This document shows, one piece after another, positions 48,868 to 59,235 of a DNA stretch of 64,000 nt. Below the pieces are notes generated by a model. It worked only from the letters and a program-made list of their open reading frames with translations, did not search any database and was not told the origin of the DNA. The stretch comes from Paraconiothyrium sp. Pb-2020. Taxonomy: Eukaryota; Ascomycota; Dothideomycetes; Pleosporales; Didymosphaeriaceae. The DNA lies in NCBI GenBank assembly GCA_022419385.1, contig JAJUBI010000003.1, positions 4,712,001 to 4,776,000 of the forward strand, in the 5' to 3' direction. Position numbers and translations under genes: made by a program. The number at the start of each line of letters is the position of its first letter. The stretch's first letter is position 1.

Positions 48868-49689
48868 CTAAATCACGCTAAAACCCCTCCCTTCCCCTTC
48901 CTCAAAGAACCCCACAATCCTTCTCCACATCTCCACAGGATTCAAATACATAGGGAAATGCCCACTCTCCTCAATCTCCGCTAGCTCTACACCTTCCCCC
49001 TCCAGCCTCCCCAAATAAATCAACCCTTTATTCTCCTCCCCAAACATAAACATCTTCCTACACCGCAGCCCCAAAAACCACCCCAGTAGATCCTCCTCAT
49101 CAGAAAACTTCACCATGGATTCGAAAATCGGACGCACGGCATCGGCGCGCACGGGTGTTTTTAGTGTACTAGCGTACAACGCGCTGCCGCGCGAAGAAGA
49201 GGCGTAGCACCGCTGGATAAACGTCTCGAGAAATTCTTCAGGGTGGTCCGAAGGGAAGTGAAAGATCTGCCGCGAGAGAAAACAGTCTTCGGGCGCGAGG
49301 TTTCCTTTGATGTCGATGAAGCTGAGTACGCGGCTGGGATATTGGTGTGCGAGGAGCAGCGCTGTGAGACCGCCCATGGAGTGGCCTATCAGGCGGAGCT
49401 TGTCCATGTTGAAGTGTGAGAGGAGCGCTTCTGCGGTTGCGACGAGGAAAGGGATGTCGTTGGTGGAGTGGTCGGAGGATTGTGTGGCGCCGCATTCTGG
49501 GGCGTCGTAGGCGAGGAAGCCGTAGTTTTGAAGGGCGGGTTTGAGATGGATGTCTGCGAGATCTTCTTTTCAGGAGCCGAAGCCGTGGAGGAAGAGGATT
49601 GGTGGGTTTGAATTGAGGTTGTGGACGGTGGAGATGGTGAGGGAGACGTTTTGGACTTGGAGTGGGATGGCTGCGTATGTGAGCGTCAT
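48868..49689 (-). pseudogene. alpha/beta hydrolase interrupted by a TGA codon
   Basis: The minus-strand frame from ATG 49689 to the stop at 48868 spans 273 sense positions in one register. It is broken by one TGA at 49572-49570, directly after the oxyanion-loop motif LHGFGS and before KEDLAD. Downstream it reads as a normal hydrolase: YGFLAYDAPECGATQSSDHS, the nucleophile elbow GHSMGG, and a terminal EESGHFPMYLNP with the catalytic His. There is no GT donor near the TGA, so an intron does not rescue it. A downstream ATG (49407) would start a protein lacking the first strands and oxyanion loop. A recent nonsense mutation or a single base error are the alternatives. Confidence 0.75.
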
Positions 49690-49903
49690 TATGAGGAATG
49701 CAATAGAACCGGAAAGGGAACGCCGGACCAAATACTTTTGAATCTGTGAGTGAATTCTTAATTGTAGGAAAAATCCTAGTGTAGGTTGATTTCTAAGGGT
49801 TCATCGGGCGAAAAGCTGTATCGCCGAAACGTTCGTGAACGCCGATCGGTGAAAACCTCGTCGAATGCCAAATCCAAACCATCAGAAAGTCTTCCGAGAA
49901 GTG

Positions 49904-51012
49904 TCACACTGCAATCTGTGCTTTCGCTTCAGTCCCCATGGCGCCCTCCCAACTCTCTGCGCCCTTGAAGAACTGTACTTTTCTCCCCTGATGCCTCCTC
50001 TTAAGCCACTCCCTCGTGCTCTCGCCCTCCATTTCCCCATCGGTCGCCACACGGTCCACCAATCCACCCTCTACCCTCTTCATCTTGACATCGTACTCTG
50101 GCCGTGAAAAGTAGACCAGGCTGTAGCGCACCAGGTTCTCCTGTGTGCCAGGCGGTGCGACGACACGATGCATGTTGCTGCGTAGGATCCCGGCGCTAAA
50201 CTTAACCATGGCATCGCCTAGGTTGATGATCGCGCAGCCGGGCATGGGCCGTACGTACACCCAATCTGAACTGTTCGGGAGGAGAACTTGCAGACCACCG
50301 ACGCGGTTGAAGAGGATGGTAAGGCTTCCGAAATCAGTGTGTTCGCCGAGAGCAAGAGAGCGCTCGTTCATGGGTTGCGGCGGTGCTCGAATGAATCGAA
50401 TGTGACAGCCAGAGGGAGAGTTCAGACGATGGAGTGACCTGAATGCTGAAGGTGGCAGCTCAAGGGATGAAGCGAGAGCAGTGAAGAGTGTGGTGAGGAC
50501 TGCGTTGTTGGCGTAGATGTAGGATGCCAGGTTTGGACGGTTCTTGGTGATGAGGTCGGGTGCCGGTATGGGATCGCTGATGGAGAGGATATCGTCCTTT
50601 GATATCTGGACTTATCAGTAAGCCTGATAATTCTGTATAGAGTAAAGCATACGTTGTAGATCTCGTTCTTATCTTTCGTGCCCTTACCGTCAATGACTTC
50701 AGCTCCCATTCCTTTGTACCCAAAATACATCCCCTTCGCTGCGAAATCATACTTGATCTTCTCTTCAAGTGGCAGGTCGTAAAACCTCTCATTTAGATCG
50801 AACATCTCATCTGAGCCTTTCAACAGAGCTTCGCCATGGGCACAATCTCGCATATCGAGGTAAAAGAACCCTAGCGACTTGCTCGCCTCAAATAGCCGCT
50901 CTTTCTCTCGTGCATCGTCAGAGACAAGTCTTCTCAGACTAATCGTCACCAGCGGCGCAGTTGGAACATCGTCCGGGAAGGATGCGAACAGCTCTTCTTT
51001 GGTAGGCGCCAT
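49904..51012 (-). CDS. 2-oxoglutarate/Fe(II)-dependent dioxygenase, isopenicillin-N-synthase-like
   Basis: Two minus-strand exons (51012-50653, 50605-49904) with a 47-nt intron give 353 residues. The N-terminal DIOX_N part includes TISLRRLVSDDAREKERLFEASKSLGFFYLDM. The catalytic part carries the iron ligands His and Asp in GEHTDFGSLTILF and the distal His in RSNMHRVV. The 2-oxoglutarate-binding Arg lies in VRYSLVYFSRP. The ATG at 51012 is used because the longer frame has no better context and begins outside the family alignment. Divergent from an MFS gene across 555 bp, so the pair may be co-expressed. The substrate is unknown. Confidence 0.92.
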
Positions 51013-51567
51013 GGTATATTGCTGTCCTCTGGGTTGTGAATGTTCCGGTCCCCCTTCGTTCCTACCCTTTAGCACAGAATGTTGTCCCCGTCACCTGGAC
51101 CTTTGCAAAGCCTAAAGTATCACACCTCCTCATGTCACAGTCACAGCCGTGGAGGAACGCGCGCCCGCGGGCACTGATATGCGGTGTCATCAACGGCCCT
51201 AACTCACTACCTACCATTGAAGGAAATAGCCCGAGGTAACACAACGTCTTGGAGAAGCTGCCGGCACTCGGCCTCGCGAGTGCGTCCCAAGCTCTTGGCT
51301 CGGATTTTAGCTCTTTCAAGTTCGAGATGGCGCGTGGATTTGGGGAAAGGTGCTTGACTCTCGTGCGGGGACCCCGCATCTTGGTGAGCAGGAAGTTGGG
51401 GTCGGGTGCGGTACCCAGCTTGTTCGTGTCATGGGTCAAAGCACGTGCGAAGGATTACCACAGCTGGGCGAACGTCTGATAAGAGACGGACTCGCAGTAC
51501 AACACTGAAAGGATGAACGCTGGTTCTTCCTACCCAGCGTAGCTTTCCGAGGCTTCATCACTACGCC
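51013..51567. promoter_or_regulatory. shared promoter region of the dioxygenase and MFS genes
   Basis: 555 bp between divergent start codons. No gene and no clear palindrome seen. Placement alone suggests a bidirectional promoter. Confidence 0.35.
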
Positions 51568-53106
51568 ATGGCCTCGCTGGAAAAGGCCTCCATTGCTGAG
51601 GAGATCGAAAGCGTTGCACGCGGAGTACAGCAGGTCGACGATAAGACAGCAAGCCACCTGAAAGAGGAACTCGAATCATCGAAACAAGGCGGATACATCC
51701 CAAACACCCCAGAAGAGAAGAAAGTCTCCCGCGCCTTGAACCGAAAATTCGACCTCTGCATCCTACCCTTCTGTGTCCTCATCTACATGTTCAACGGCCT
51801 CGATCGAAGCAACCTGGGAAACGCGCAGACCGACGGCTTCACAACAGATCTACACATGAGCCCCAGCGCCATCAACACAGCAACGAGTCTCTTCTTCTGC
51901 ACCTTCGTCCCGCTCCAACCCCTAAGCGTCATCCTCGGCAAGAAAGTCGGCCAGTCGACCTATCTCGGCATCATCGGTCTAGGCTGGGGCATCCTCACGC
52001 TGTCCCACGCCTGGGTGAAAACCGAAGCGCAACTCATCGCCGTCCGCCTCCTAATCGGCATCTTCGAATCCGGCTTCTACCCCACCTGCGTCTCCTACCT
52101 CTCCCTCTTCTACCCGCGCTTCGACCTCGCCTTCCGCATCGCAATCTTCTACGGCGCCTACGCCGTCGCCGGCGCCTTCGGCGGCCTCATCGCATACGGC
52201 TGCTTCCAGATCGACGGCCACCTCCACGGCTGGCAGTACCTCTTCATCGTCGAGGGCGCCGCGACCATCGCCATCGCGCTCGCGACCCCCTTCTGGCTCG
52301 CCCGCGCCCCCGGCGAATCCTGGTTCCTTTCCGCCCCAGAGAAAGCCTTCGCCGAGCGACGAATGGTGCTCGACTCCGCGGCGAACCTCGACTCGCGCTT
52401 CAAGCTCTCGAAGCAGGACGTCAAGGAAGCGATGCTAGACTGGAAACTCTGGGCCGTGTTGCCGTTCAACGTACTCGCTAGCATCGCGCCTCAGGGCTTC
52501 ACCATCTTCATGCCCATCGTGATTAAGGGGCTGGGGTACAGCGGTCCGACGGCGAATCTGATGACGGTGCCGCCGTATGTGGTGGGCGCGGCGCTGTTGT
52601 TGGTTTTCGCGCATAGCTCGGATCACTTCCGGGAGCGGACGGTGCATATTCTCGTGGGGATTACGCTGGTGCTTGTAGGCTTGGTGATGGCGTTTAGCCT
52701 ACCTCTTACGAACCCGTCTGCTCGCTATGGCGGTATCATCGTTCTGCTTTCTGGGACATTCATTGCGGCGCCTATCACGGTTGCATGGCTGTCTGGCAAC
52801 ACGCCTGAGCCGGGGAAGCGCGCGATCGTGTTGGGGATCAATGGCTGGGGTAATCTAGGCGGTATTATAGGATCTGAACTCTTCCTTGCGAAGTACGGAC
52901 CTGATTATATCTGGCCGCTGAAGGTAACGACTGGGTTGATAGCCGTGGCGTTCGTCGGATACGCATGCTACTACTTCGAACTCAAAGCGTGGAACAAGTA
53001 CAAAGCGAGAAAGATCGCGGGGATGAGCGCCGAGGAGATCGAAGCGGAGAACACGAACGGTGCTCGGTACGCGGATAAAAAGTGGACGTTTGTGTATGGG
53101 GTGTGA
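51568..53106 (+). CDS. MFS transporter, anion:cation symporter family (third copy)
   Basis: Intronless, 512 residues, ATG at 51568. A ~55-residue cytosolic tail precedes ALNRKFDLCILPFCVLIYMFNGLDRSNLGNA, the ACS-family TM1 with its DRSN motif. Then come LIAVRLLIGIFESGFYPTCVSYLSLFYPRFDLAFRI, the ESGFYP family signature, and GWQYLFIVEG before the central loop. The C-terminal half includes VAWLSGNTPEPGKRAIVLGINGWGNLGGIIG. Twelve hydrophobic segments are visible. Unlike the other two ACS carriers here it has no introns and a high-GC third position, so it is not a recent local duplicate. Paired with the divergent dioxygenase. Confidence 0.94.
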   Translation: MASLEKASIAEEIESVARGVQQVDDKTASHLKEELESSKQGGYIPNTPEEKKVSRALNRKFDLCILPFCVLIYMFNGLDRSNLGNAQTDGFTTDLHMSPSAINTATSLFFCTFVPLQPLSVILGKKVGQSTYLGIIGLGWGILTLSHAWVKTEAQLIAVRLLIGIFESGFYPTCVSYLSLFYPRFDLAFRIAIFYGAYAVAGAFGGLIAYGCFQIDGHLHGWQYLFIVEGAATIAIALATPFWLARAPGESWFLSAPEKAFAERRMVLDSAANLDSRFKLSKQDVKEAMLDWKLWAVLPFNVLASIAPQGFTIFMPIVIKGLGYSGPTANLMTVPPYVVGAALLLVFAHSSDHFRERTVHILVGITLVLVGLVMAFSLPLTNPSARYGGIIVLLSGTFIAAPITVAWLSGNTPEPGKRAIVLGINGWGNLGGIIGSELFLAKYGPDYIWPLKVTTGLIAVAFVGYACYYFELKAWNKYKARKIAGMSAEEIEAENTNGARYADKKWTFVYGV

Positions 53107-53879
53107 GCCAGCCCTTTCGTAATGTAGACACATGCAATATACGTTGTTCTCGAACGATTACATTCACACTAGGACTATGTCGTCGAGCATATGTAAATTG
53201 GCGGGAGTCATAGTCGATGAGTACGTCCATCGTCTATCCAATAGACTGCATTATTTACCCCTAAATCTAGCAACAGACTTGGCTAAACAACCGATCTACC
53301 CTGGGGTTTCAACACATCCTCTCTTCCTATCACCCCTCCTTTCCTCCTCGAGAGCAACGGACGAGCAATGAGCTGCACTTCTCCAAAGACTCCTCCCTCC
53401 TACTAACCACCACTTTCTATCATGGTAGAACCACCACCGCATCTATCTCCGTCGCCAATCCTTCCTACCCCACAGTTCCGAACCGTCCCCTCGGTCTTCC
53501 ACTTCCAGTCAAAGTAGTCGACCGGGTAGAAGAACAGCCTGGAATTCGTCTCTAAGAGTGAGGAGATGGCGGATGTAAATAAAAGAATAGTGGCCTAGGA
53601 GTGAGTGTAGATGAGCGAAATGCACAGGTAGAAAAGAGTAAAACAATAGAGAGTCAGAGCAAGGGGGCAAGGAGTAAGCCTAGGACGTGCAGTACGTATG
53701 CGTACCGGCGAGGGGTGAATGCAAACATCATCGAAGCCGACAGACGAGGATAGCTGCGAGGCTGCATCAGAGAAGTCTGGCGTGCTTAGTGATACGATAT
53801 TACATTAAATTACCCACCCAGCCACCCGTCTATATACAACATGAAAAGAAGCAGCACGGAAAGCGAGCGGGGACGTCCC
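53107..53879. other. convergent intergenic region
   Basis: Between the facing stops of the MFS and PAQR genes. No gene seen; a pyrimidine-rich stretch lies at about 53310-53480. Confidence 0.5.
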
Positions 53880-54833
53880 TCACACAGCATTCCTCCACGC
53901 CTCCCACACCCCCCAACAATGACACCCCGCCCCCACAACAACACACGCATGGAACAAACTATGACTCCCGCCCCAAACATCGAACCGTCCCCGCGTCTTC
54001 TCGCTGCGCCATGCTAACCGCTCCGGCCACCGCGATACGAAAAACACCACGCCGAGCGCATACCAGAGGCCTTCGGCTGCCCACCACTTCACACCGAACT
54101 CATGCCACCCCCGGCCCACGCCGTGCACATACATCCCATGCACCGTCGGCCCGAGGCCGGACAGCGTCGTAAGCACAAACGCCGCGGTGCGATGCGGACG
54201 GTACTTCATGCCCTGCAGCGCGGGGTGGAGAACCAGCACGGCGCTCGTTGCTATCAAGATGGTTATCATGCTCCAGTACAGCCGCTGCTCGAAGGGGTGG
54301 TTGTAGAAGCCGACGTAGATGCCGGATATAAAGGAGGCGAGGATCAGCGTCAGGATGCCGGTGAAGTCGAGGAGGAGGCAGGAGAGGGAGACGACTTCGG
54401 AGTGGTTGTTTAGCGTGTGGAAGTTTGCGGAGGCGGAGAAGGTGAAGAGGGCGGCGATGGGGGTGAGGGTGAGCATGAAGCGGTCGAGCCAGGGGGCATC
54501 GGCGTAGATGTCCGAAATATTAAGTTGCAAAAGAGGGAGCGCGAGGGCAAGGGCTAGCGCGGGGATTAGATGCGTGTAGATGTTGGTTGTTTCGTTGTGC
54601 AGGTGGCCGAGCGATTGGAGGCTCTTGTGTATGCTGTGCGAGGGCGGCCGGTAGTGGGATGTGATGAATGGGGAGGCCTCGAGCCGGTACCAGTCCGGGA
54701 GCTCGTTGTAGGTGAGCAGACGCTGTGGTGGTGCATCTTCGTCGCTGGCCTTGTTGGAGGATTTCCGCCCGTTCTTGGAGGGCTTGCGGAAGAGGAGGAG
54801 GGGTAGGCGTAGGGCGATGGCTAGCGATGCCAT
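53880..54833 (-). CDS. PAQR/haemolysin III family seven-helix receptor
   Basis: Single-exon gene, 317 residues from ATG 54833. PAQR-family proteins include the yeast Izh zinc-homeostasis proteins and adiponectin receptors, which are zinc-dependent membrane hydrolase-like receptors. The three hallmark blocks are present: HNETTNIYTHLIP, SASANFHTLNNHSE (SxxxH with the first zinc His) and, near the C terminus, SHSLFHACVVVGAGCHC (HxxxH). Seven hydrophobic helices follow a basic Ser-rich cytosolic head. Fungal members respond to lipid or osmotin-like ligands. The ligand of this one is unknown. Confidence 0.92.
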   Translation of the reverse strand: MASLAIALRLPLLLFRKPSKNGRKSSNKASDEDAPPQRLLTYNELPDWYRLEASPFITSHYRPPSHSIHKSLQSLGHLHNETTNIYTHLIPALALALALPLLQLNISDIYADAPWLDRFMLTLTPIAALFTFSASANFHTLNNHSEVVSLSCLLLDFTGILTLILASFISGIYVGFYNHPFEQRLYWSMITILIATSAVLVLHPALQGMKYRPHRTAAFVLTTLSGLGPTVHGMYVHGVGRGWHEFGVKWWAAEGLWYALGVVFFVSRWPERLAWRSEKTRGRFDVWGGSHSLFHACVVVGAGCHCWGVWEAWRNAV

Positions 54834-55312
54834 GGTTGCTACCCGCGTGTATCCAGTATCCAGAACCTGGGGTCGATGTCGCACAAGCCTGCGCGGCTCT
54901 TCAAGAAAGTCACAAAGTCGAGAGAAGTGTCGCGGAAGATATTAAACTGCTCTGGGGTTCTGCCGCAGTAATGAGAGTAACGAGCGTGAGGATCAACCCC
55001 TCAATGGCGGATCAAAATTTTCGCCGAGGCCAATCTGTTCTGCGATCGCGTTGGGCGGCGCAACCGTTCTCGGTTGGTGGGAAGAAAGTCACGGCATGCA
55101 GAAGCTCGGCGCGCTCGGAATGACGAGTGCCCACTCGATTGCGGCCTCTAGCCCACCTGCGGGCAGGCGCCGCAGAGACGCAGGGGAAACGTGGGGCTCT
55201 CCGCGGTGCAGTGGAATGCAATTGGAGACGGTGCAAGCGAGAAAGCGTTGTGAACAGCATAGATCAACGCGAACGCTGCCATAATTATTATACATTAATC
55301 TACATGTTACGC
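54834..55312. other. intergenic
   Basis: Promoter side of the PAQR gene and 3' side of the phosphatase gene. No gene seen. Confidence 0.5.
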
Positions 55313-56684
55313 TCATGCATCGTAAATCGTCATAACGTCAGTCGAGTTCTTGTACTCCGGTTGGGACCGCTCTGTGTAGCTGCCGAATTCTTCTCCTCTG
55401 CTGCTGATGAAATCTTGGAATGTCGCCTTGGAGCAGCTCACGCCGGGGCCGTCGTCGCAGTTGGGCAGCTGCTGCGGGCTCTGGTTTACAAGCACCCTGA
55501 AGTAGTCTCCAGCGTCGTAGCCGTAGCTGTCGCAGGAGAGCTTCTCAATGGCGATATTGGTTAAGAAGGGCAGAATAGCCGACGACTTCCACACGCGGCC
55601 GTAGTTCTGCGTGGTCAATGGCATCGTTGCGTTCGGGTTGTTGGTGCCAGAGTACGCCGAGTTGTTGAACAGGCCTAGCGCAACGATGACCGTGGGCGGC
55701 AATTCGCGGTGCGTGAAGGAGACGTAGATGTCTTGGTCCGTCTTGTCCTCGAGCAAGAGGCCGGCAGATGCATTGACCCAGGGGAAGCCAAGCACGCCCG
55801 AGATCGGGTTGGCGTATCCGGCATTGTAGAAGTATTGGATATCGTTCATGTATTCAAAGTCCAACCAGTCGTTGGCGGTGAATAGCTCGAGGCTGCAGAA
55901 TTGCGAGGAGCCGCGGATTACGGTCTCGTAGCCGCACAGCTCCTGCATGCCAACAATGTCGTCGGCGGTGAAGTTCAAGCCCGGTGCCAGGTTCTTGAAG
56001 CGCTCGATGATGGGCTTGGTGTACTTCTCCTTGTATTTCTGGAAAGGTCAGCAGGAAATATCGGCAGTGTGTCGATAAACTCACAGATGACTGGTCGCTT
56101 CCGTACGACGAGCTGTACTTGGGGCAGCCCTTGTACGGGGTCAATGAGTCGGCGCCCTCAGCCTCGGTCTCTGGCACAGACACGCGCTGAGTCTCATTGC
56201 TCCTGGACAAGCCATCGATGAAGGAGCTTGCGCTGAGCTCGGTCCGCTCCGCCGTCGAGGTCCACACCTTGTTCGGCCTCTTGAGCGCAGGGTACCGCAG
56301 GCTCACGTCCACACCCAGCTTGTACGACTCCAGCTGGCCAATCTTGGTCAAGTCCTCGAGCTCTTCATCGGAGATGGGTGTCTGCCAAGTGGAGAGGAAG
56401 GACAGCGGTCCCGCCTTGCTCCAGTCCACGCTCGCATTTTCCAGCTTGTCGGTGAACGGCTCAATGTACTCCTCATAGTCGAAGTCGTTGGCGTAGATGG
56501 CAGCGTGCCTTACGAGGTATGTAGCGCGGGTGACATTGCAACCTTGCGGCGCCTTGGGGTCGAGCGGCGGGTCTTCGGGCTCAAAGTACGGTGCAATGCC
56601 CGCAAGATGCTCAAGGGGATCGAAGGAAAAGGCTGCAACGGCAGCGTTAGCGACAGACAGCGACAGAGCGAGAGTGGAGCGCAT
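55313..56684 (-). CDS. secreted histidine acid phosphatase (phytase-like)
   Basis: Histidine-phosphatase clan 2 enzyme that releases phosphate from organic phosphoesters. Two minus-strand exons (56684-56085, 56038-55313) with a 46-nt intron give 441 residues. Signal peptide about residues 1-18. The active-site segment reads YLVRHAAIYANDFDYE, so the core Arg-His is kept but the usual RHGxRxP continues differently, as in a known fungal subgroup. The distal motif is SFTHRELPP in place of the common HD/HAE. Several N-glycosylation sites (NVT, NAS, NET, NNSA) and paired cysteines agree with secretion. Exon boundaries fall in phase 0. Confidence 0.9.
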
Positions 56685-56740
56685 TATGAAAGCGAGCCTG
56701 AGCACAGCGGCGTACCTTGCACCAATTCCCCAGCGTGAAG

Positions 56741-56750
56741 CTATATAACC
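56741..56750 (-). promoter_or_regulatory. TATA-like box of the phosphatase gene
   Basis: The minus strand reads GGTTATATAG about 60 bp before the ATG at 56684, a plausible core promoter. Confidence 0.45.
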
Positions 56751-57656
56751 AGCTGCTAGCTTGGCTCAACCATCAATTGATGTCATTGTCAAATTAGCAC
56801 CACGCCCGGTCCTTAACACCGCGCACAGGATGGGACCGGGAAGCATCCTCGCCGCATGCGGTTCTGCGTGCAAAGCATGGGAATTGGGGAAGCGATGACG
56901 ATGATGATGGGTGTTCCTGCGCCAAAACAAGGCAGGCACAAGCTTTGTGGCAGCGGCTAAACGCAACTTGGCATGGATCACCAAAGGATCGCAAACTCTC
57001 CTCGACCACATCCTATCATATCTCCCAGCACGTCCTGGTCTGTCCCAATCCAGGTGCTTCCATGGACACGCGTCAAATGGCGAGTAGCCCAGGCGAATTT
57101 CCCGCCAGGAACAGCTAGGATATGGGGTATTTGCATGCCTCTGTACACCGTTTTCGCGTGCCGGCTAGCCGTTCGACCACGATGTCCTCAATATGCCAGA
57201 TCCATATAACTTCGGTCCTCACAAGCATGTATGTTTCAGCCAAGCTCAATAATGTCCCATCTGTGGATTTGTGAACTTGTGGAGTCCAGCGCAGTAGCAT
57301 GCGCAAATCAGCGCTAAGCGTCAAGCAATTCGAAGAGAGTCCTAGGGCATGTAAATGTCAACTTAGTACCGTAGTCAAGGCTGTAAGACGATACATCTGG
57401 AACCCGTGTTATGGAAAGCTTCGTCTATCTCACACCACCAACGTCGTCTTGCCAGATCTCATATCTGCGACTGGAACCCGAGGACGTATTGACATACAAA
57501 TAATTCAGCCATCCCACCCACCCCAAGCGACGAAATAGATTCGCGTTGTCGATTTTCGCTGCACTCACCGCTGTTCTATCGAACGTGGTAGGAGATCTCA
57601 ACATGCGGAATAATCATCAGCGTAGGAAGTAGGTATCACTGAGCAGAGCCTCGTTG
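56751..57656. other. intergenic, left of the repeat array
   Basis: Phosphatase upstream region followed by sequence with no recognised gene. Confidence 0.45.
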
Positions 57657-59235
57657 CACTGCAATCTTAGCCCCGACGAGCAGTCCTGCCAACTTTCCGG
57701 TGAGCTCATGCACAGCCACCCTGTCTGCCCAATGGGTCAACGTGCACTGCATTCTTTAGCTCCAACGAGCAGTGCTGCCAAGCTTCCGGTGAGCTCATCC
57801 CGGTTATACCTATATCACGACACCCAACCACAATAACTGTACACACCGGCGCGAGTTTATAACGATCTATTGTTTCAGTCTCAACGAGCAGTTAAACCAT
57901 AGAACAGCTGAGTATAGGCAACATCGTAGTTGACGAACTTTCTCCAATGAGAATAGCCGTGGTCGTGAGAATCAGCCTTGCACGAGTCCTTCAAGCCCAA
58001 TCCGATGTTAATCTCGAACGTTGTGGCTCTTTCTCGACATATAATGACACTGCAATCTTTAGCCCAATGAGCAGTCGAGCCGGACCGGTGAGCGCAGGCA
58101 CCACCACGAATAGCTGCATAAGCACAGACACTCACGATTAACCCTGGCTTGCATCTTCCTCAACACTGCAATCTTTAGCCCCGACGGGCAGTTGGAGGGG
58201 GTGTGTCACGCTGTGGCCTTACTCTGCAATCTTCAGCGCGGATGAGTAGCTCAGCTAGAATTCCTGCGAGAAGCAATGGTGGGTCAGGCTGCCAAATCAT
58301 GTTTGTCTATGACGCATCCAGCGAATAAGGAGCGAGGTATAGTCCAAGGCTGGCTCAGCTTCGTAAGGGGATATCAGCAATGACGGTAAGTCAATGTGGG
58401 TTGCTGCACCACGAAGGCGAACGACACTGCAATTCTTAGCTTCGACGAGCAGTCAAGCCAAGCTTCCGGTGAGTATACACAGTAAATGCACGGCCCTTCA
58501 CACTGCAATCTTTAGCCTCGACGAGCAGTCAAGCCAAGCTACCGGTGAGTGCAGACAGCAGATCAACCTGCCTAAGATTATCCATTTATGACCGTTGTAG
58601 CCGGCTCTTATGAAGAGCTTCAGGCAGAAATTCTCGACATAGTCGAACCCAAGATCACACTACAATCTCCAATCCCAACAAGCAACTGGACGAGGGCATA
58701 GTGCACAAGCTATCAAACTTCTGTGTTGCTTTGTATTGGAAGCTCTAAACATAGGGTGCAATCGTGACCGTACGAGTCAACTGCCGTCAATAGGTCTTGA
58801 AACGCTTTTGCTGCTTCCCAGAAGACAACAACCTCCCGCCATGAATTTTCAACTGGGGTCTCTGAGCATGTGACATGAGTGTGGTCCTTCGTCGGTACTG
58901 ACCAGCGTTGATGCCGTAAGAGTTTTCTTAAATTACTAGCACGCTCAGCGCCCTGACGCTCAACGTTCGCTGTTGTTGGGAAGGCGAATCCGATCTTCAG
59001 GGCTTCGCACCAATTTGGGGACCACTCCATTCGTGTGAGCCAAATGCTTACGGTCGCCTGTGTAGTCAGAACAGAGATTGAACTGATGGTAGCTCCGTCC
59101 AGTCTGCACTGCAACTTCAGCGTAGACGAAGAGTTCAGCCAGCTTTTGTCGGGGGTACAGATCAGCCAGGATGATGCGTCAGAGGCGACGACACTGCATC
59201 CATTACCCCTGACGAGCAGATGACTCAGCACCTCT
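57657..59235. repeat. array of about eleven degenerate ~48-bp repeats with unique spacers
   Basis: A unit with landmarks CACTGCAATCTTTAGC, CGACGAGCAGTC and AAGCTTCCGGTGAG recurs in direct orientation. Starts are at 57657, 57745, 57868 (partial), 58048, 58164, 58221, 58425, 58501, 58656, 59107 and 59192. Copies 58425-58473 and 58501-58549 are nearly identical and the others are decayed. Spacers of about 25-400 bp are not related to each other by eye. No frame stays open across the array. Each copy has a TTTAG and a GGTGAG, which look like a splice acceptor and donor about 30 nt apart. The element type is not known to me. Confidence 0.75.

Noticed and set aside
57657..59235. CRISPR-like appearance of the 48-bp repeats
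   Set aside because: Repeats are degenerate, spacers vary from about 25 to 400 bp, no cas genes exist, and the genome is eukaryotic.
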